NCBI RefSeq assembly: GCF_030813355.1 | Contig: NZ_JAUSUD010000002.1 | Location: 62,001 to 126,000 of the forward strand | Direction of reading: 5' to 3' | Source: Metabacillus malikii | GTDB lineage: Bacteria; Bacillota; Bacilli; Bacillales; Bacillaceae | Length of the DNA stretch: 64,000 nt | In this document: positions 60,960 through 64,000 of the stretch, piece by piece | How the letters are laid out: the number at the start of each line of letters is the position of its first letter | Position numbering within the stretch: the stretch's first letter is position 1 | The notes under the pieces: generated by a model | The model's input: the letters and a program-made list of their open reading frames with translations, nothing else | Told to the model about the DNA's origin: nothing | Database searches by the model: none | Program-made: the position numbers and the translations under genes

Positions 60960-61838
60960 ATGAAAAATGTGATGTCCAACAAATCAGTTATTGCCCTTTA
61001 TACACTTCCTGCTTTACTTCTCATTCTAGTAATTATCTATATCCCAATTGTATTATCAGGTTACTATGGTCTAATGGACTGGGACGGCATTGGTCAAATG
61101 ACGTTTATTGGGTTAGAAAACTACGCAACATTAATTAAGGACTCTTACTTCTGGACAAGTACATGGCATTCATTCCTTTTAGCAATATTCTCAACTGCCA
61201 GCTTATTGTTATACCTAGCTATTTCACTTGTATTAGTAAGTAATATTAAGGGTGCAGATTTATTACGAAAGATTTATCTCATTCCAATGCTTTTATCTTC
61301 TGTTGCCATTGCACAGCTTTGGATGAAGATTTTTGACCCGACAAATGGTATGGCTAATAAAGTTCTTGAATTTTTTGGAGCAGAAAATTTACCTGTTTGG
61401 TTAGCAGATCCTGAAATTGCATTATTTGCAATTTTCATTCCGATTATTTGGCAATACGCAGGTTTTTATATTCTAATTTATTATGCAGCATTAAAAAATG
61501 TACCAAATGAAGTAATTGAAGCAGCAAAAATTGATGGGGCAAATCCCGTACAAATCGCGTTCAAAATAAAATTACCACTTATTTCAGGAGTTTTTAAAGT
61601 AACAATTATGCTTGCAGTTGTTGGATCATTGAAATATTTTGATTTGATTTATGTAATGACTGGTGGAGGACCTAACGGAGCTAGTGAAGTTATTGCCTCT
61701 TATATGTATAAAGAAGCGTTTAAATTAAACAACTTTGGTTATGGTAGTGCGATTGGTTTTGGTTTATTAGTTATCTGTTTAGTGATGACTTGGTTAACTA
61801 CGAAATTAACGAAATCTAAAGAAGATGTTCAATATTAA
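60960..61838 (+). CDS. Sugar ABC transporter permease (MalF-type, CUT1)
   Basis: 292 residues, six helices. The EAA loop reads NVPNEVIEAAKIDGANPVQIAFKIKLPLISG, the docking site for the ATPase. LMDWDGIGQMTFIGLENYATLIKDSYFWTSTWHS is the usual region after the first helix. It pairs with the next gene, which starts 15 bp downstream. No ATPase gene lies nearby, so a shared MsmX-type ATPase is likely. Confidence 0.9.
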   Translation: MKNVMSNKSVIALYTLPALLLILVIIYIPIVLSGYYGLMDWDGIGQMTFIGLENYATLIKDSYFWTSTWHSFLLAIFSTASLLLYLAISLVLVSNIKGADLLRKIYLIPMLLSSVAIAQLWMKIFDPTNGMANKVLEFFGAENLPVWLADPEIALFAIFIPIIWQYAGFYILIYYAALKNVPNEVIEAAKIDGANPVQIAFKIKLPLISGVFKVTIMLAVVGSLKYFDLIYVMTGGGPNGASEVIASYMYKEAFKLNNFGYGSAIGFGLLVICLVMTWLTTKLTKSKEDVQY

Positions 61839-61853
61839 GGGGGAGTGAACAAG

Positions 61854-62744
61854 ATGAGTAAGGTTAAAACACAAGAGACAAACAAACATTCCGTACCCGA
61901 AAGAGAGAAGAAGTCTTCCTTGAACAGAATCGGATTTGGATTTCTTTATCTTATATTAGGGGGATTTGCAGTTATTCAAATCTACCCATTAGTTTGGCTG
62001 TTATTCTTCTCTTTAAAAACAAATAAAGAAGTGTTTGGCTTGTCTCCATTTGCCCTACCGCAAGATCCGCAATGGGGGAACTATACAAAAGCCTGGACTT
62101 CAGGTAATATTGGGGTTTACTTTTTTAACAGTGTTTGGATTACAGTAATCTCAGTTGTATTAACAATCATTCTTGCAAGCTTTGTTACATTCGCAGTAAC
62201 AAGAATGCATTGGAAATTTAGTGGGGTAGTTCTTGGATTATTCTTAGTTGCTTACATGATTCCATTACATTCAACAATTATTCCGCTATTTAAAATGTAT
62301 AATAGTACAAATTTAATCGACAGCCCAATTTCTATTGTATTATCATATACAGCATTTAATTTACCGTTAACAATTATGATTCTATTAGGGTTCTATCAAA
62401 CGTTCCCACGAGAAATTGAAGAAGCAGCTGTTATGGATGGATGTTCAGTACACCGTATATTCTTCCAAATCACGCTTCCAATGACTGTGCCGGTTATTTC
62501 AACAACAGCGATTATTAACATGATTTATAACTGGAACGAATTTGTATTTGTAAATACATTTATTAGTTCTGATAAATGGAAAACACTAACTGTTGGGATT
62601 AACAATTTCGTAGGACAGTATTTAACAGACTGGGGTGCTATCGGAGCAACTCTAGTAATCAGTATTGTACCGATTTTACTTATCTTCTTATTCTTAAGTG
62701 ATAAGATTGTTGAAGGTATGGCTGCTGGTTCAGTTAAAGGTTAA
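61854..62744 (+). CDS. Sugar ABC transporter permease (MalG-type, CUT1)
   Basis: 296 residues from ATG 61854; GGGGGAG is about 8 nt upstream and the earlier in-frame codon 61845 touches it. Six helices after a basic head. The EAA loop is TFPREIEEAAVMDGCSVHRIFFQITLPMTVPV. Typical second permease of a CUT1 importer, ending VEGMAAGSVKG as in many family members. Last gene of the cluster; a terminator follows. Confidence 0.9.
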   Translation: MSKVKTQETNKHSVPEREKKSSLNRIGFGFLYLILGGFAVIQIYPLVWLLFFSLKTNKEVFGLSPFALPQDPQWGNYTKAWTSGNIGVYFFNSVWITVISVVLTIILASFVTFAVTRMHWKFSGVVLGLFLVAYMIPLHSTIIPLFKMYNSTNLIDSPISIVLSYTAFNLPLTIMILLGFYQTFPREIEEAAVMDGCSVHRIFFQITLPMTVPVISTTAIINMIYNWNEFVFVNTFISSDKWKTLTVGINNFVGQYLTDWGAIGATLVISIVPILLIFLFLSDKIVEGMAAGSVKG

Positions 62745-62759
62745 TAACAACATATATGG

Positions 62760-62818
62760 AGACAGATAGACTTAATTCACCTTTTGTAAGAGATGATACC
62801 TATCTGTCTTATTTTTTC
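62760..62818 (+). terminator. Terminator of the sugar importer operon
   Basis: AGACAGATAG / CTATCTGTCT with a 30-nt loop and T6 shortly after. Confidence 0.8.
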
Positions 62819-62923
62819 ACTCCTCAGGTCGAAAAAAATTAAGTCCTCTTGAAAAAAACTACGTATAATTTTTCACCTTAATTACATGAAGAATACTCTA
62901 AATTAGTAGTAAAAACCAATTAG

Positions 62924-62967
62924 AATAAGAAGGTTCGGGAAAGTAGAAGTACCCTAACCTTCTTATT
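62924..62967. terminator. Hairpin downstream of the polysaccharide deacetylase gene
   Basis: Perfect 12-bp stem AATAAGAAGGTT / AACCTTCTTATT. It sits between two convergent genes, with T-rich sequence only on the plus side. Confidence 0.55.
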
Positions 62968-63019
62968 TGATTTAATTACATATGAATGCCTAATACGCTT
63001 TTGAATAATAGATATGAGA

Positions 63020-63724
63020 TTAGTCATTCAATTTTTGTAGTGCATCGACAGTCGTAAATGTATATCCTTTATCTAGTAATGTCTGAATAATTCCCTCAAT
63101 TACTTTTATTTCCTCGCCAGTTTTATCGTACATAGGGTGTAATAAAATAATTGAACCAGGAGTAACTTTCTCTATTACATAATTTATCTTTCCTTCTGTA
63201 GTATTGGAATGATTATCTGGTTCGAGATTCCATGTGATTGTTTCTTTGTTAACCTTAGATAAGTAATATGGTAATCCCACTAGCTTTTTTCCATTAGGGG
63301 GTCGAAAATCGATTTCCTTTTTATAGCCTAACTTCCGAATTAGTTCGTCTGTTTTGATTATTTCGTCCTGGATAAATGAAGGTGATTTAAAAACCATACG
63401 TTTATGTGAATAAGTATGATTTCCTACTTGATGACCTGCATTTACTATTTTCTGTGCTTCTTTAGAATGTTCTTCAATCTCATTGCCAATAAGAAAAAAA
63501 GTCGCTTGTATATTGTACTTTTTTAAAAGAGGGAGAATTTGATTTGTGTTTTCAGTCGGGCCATCATCGAATGTTAAAGCAACAATCTTTTGATTTGTTT
63601 CCACTTTATCGGTTATGCCGTCAAAAAATTGAAAAGTCCTCGAATTCATTACCTTATATGTACTAAACAAAAGAAGTAAAATAATCAAAAATGACGTACT
63701 AATAATTAATAATCTTCTCTTCAT
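63020..63724 (-). CDS. Polysaccharide deacetylase (NodB/CE4 family)
   Basis: 234 residues. One N-terminal hydrophobic helix (~4-24) anchors or exports it. CE4 motifs are complete: TFDDGPTE (motif 1), HTYSH (motif 2, zinc), DFRPPNG (motif 3), TITWNLEPDNHS, and IILLHPM (motif 5). It acts outside the membrane on an N- or O-acetylated polymer such as peptidoglycan, chitin fragments or xylan. It lies beside the glucuronoxylan block but on the opposite strand, so an acetylxylan role is only a possibility. GGGAGAA precedes ATG 63724. Confidence 0.88.
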   Translation of the reverse strand: MKRRLLIISTSFLIILLLLFSTYKVMNSRTFQFFDGITDKVETNQKIVALTFDDGPTENTNQILPLLKKYNIQATFFLIGNEIEEHSKEAQKIVNAGHQVGNHTYSHKRMVFKSPSFIQDEIIKTDELIRKLGYKKEIDFRPPNGKKLVGLPYYLSKVNKETITWNLEPDNHSNTTEGKINYVIEKVTPGSIILLHPMYDKTGEEIKVIEGIIQTLLDKGYTFTTVDALQKLND

Positions 63725-63797
63725 GATTAGTTCTCCCTAGTCTATAGCATAACCTTAATAGACTTTATCAACTTATAAATATCTATTTTCTTAAAGG

Positions 63798-64000
63798 GCT
63801 GTTTTCGTAAAAAATATTTTTGCTTTTAACTGAGTTGTAGTTTAGGGTTTGTCTCCGCTACAGTACTCACGGGTAGCGGGGTGGGTGGTGAGCCTCATAG
63901 CTCCTTGCGGCACGAACAAGCAAACTTCAGGTCATCTCCCTACGATAAGTCATCATCGATTCTCCATTCGTGATTCCTTTGGTCTTAGTCGATGCCCCTC
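63798..64000 (+). repeat. Interspersed repeat RE1, copy e (cut by window end)
   Basis: GGGCTGTTTTCGTAAAAAAT, GGGTGGTGAGCCTCATAGCT, GCGGCACGAACAAGCAAACT and CTACGATAAGTCATCATCG agree closely with the 34141 copy, in the same orientation. It continues past base 64000. Confidence 0.85.

Noticed and set aside
1-64000. Prophage, insertion sequence, integrase, tRNA or rRNA genes
   Set aside because: No transposase, integrase or capsid-type protein and no tRNA or rRNA sequence was recognised on either strand.

Overview
The window reads as chromosome of a low-GC, endospore-forming Bacillaceae. Most genes look like Bacillus subtilis-type housekeeping or accessory genes (ylmA, mneS/yeaB, panF with yhdT, yczE, spo0M, yeeI, yndM, yfiB/yfiC, ctaB, ilvD). 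Four genes point to sporulation: cwlJ (cortex hydrolase), sspH (spore small acid-soluble protein), a cwlC-like mother-cell amidase with a possible SigK promoter, and spo0M behind a near-perfect SigW promoter. I see no rRNA, tRNA, phage, conjugative element, transposase or CRISPR array.

Layout. 1-9 kb: the end of a TcaA-like gene, a SAP/DUF6434 protein, an amino acid permease, an orphan gvpU-like gene, a LysE exporter, ylmA and a Mn-type CDF exporter. 8.3-9.1 kb is a gene-free repeat zone. 9-17 kb: yhdT-panF, an FMO-like oxidoreductase, cwlJ, an orphan PASTA penicillin-binding protein behind a dyad-controlled promoter, yczE, and two GNAT genes. 18.1-18.85 kb is a second tandem-repeat array. 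19-30 kb: marR-azoR with shared operators, a subtilase, a DinB protein, spo0M, a HAD pseudogene, a DUF421 protein, a Mn catalase, a Gly/Cys-tailed GRDP-like protein, alkD, sspH and an erythromycin-esterase-like gene. 30-50 kb: ilvD, a CapA-like protein, doxX behind two Rex-type operators, a DUF4097 protein, the frameshifted cwlC-like amidase, a TraB-family membrane protein, ctaB, a PadR/heterodimeric ABC exporter operon, an MFS carrier, a methyltransferase opposite a CitR-like regulator, yeeI and yndM.

50.7-62.8 kb is one functional block for glucuronoxylan side-chain use. It holds a YesM/YesN-type two-component system, GH67 alpha-glucuronidase (aguA), mannonate dehydratase (uxuA), a GntR/FCD regulator, a mannonate oxidoreductase (uxuB) and a CUT1-type sugar ABC importer without its ATPase. 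The aguA and gntR promoters carry the same 15-bp operator, TACCATACTAGTATA, just after the expected start of transcription. uxuB and the importer have catabolite-repression-type sites instead. The parts suggest import of aldouronic acids, removal of glucuronate by AguA, and conversion towards 2-keto-3-deoxygluconate. Glucuronate isomerase, KDG kinase/aldolase, xylosidase and xylanase are not here.

Two repeat systems stand out. (1) Two arrays with an exact 52-bp period, about 9.6 kb apart, have units that open with a GTCTTCAT...ATGAAGAC-type hairpin; the larger also has a 208-bp (4-unit) higher-order period, and a lone unit lies near 27.4 kb. (2) A MITE-like interspersed repeat of about 365 bp occurs in six full, truncated or decayed copies, one of which brackets the first 52-bp array and another of which separates the capA-like gene from its terminator. 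I do not recognise a described function for the 52-bp arrays; they are the best candidate here for something new.
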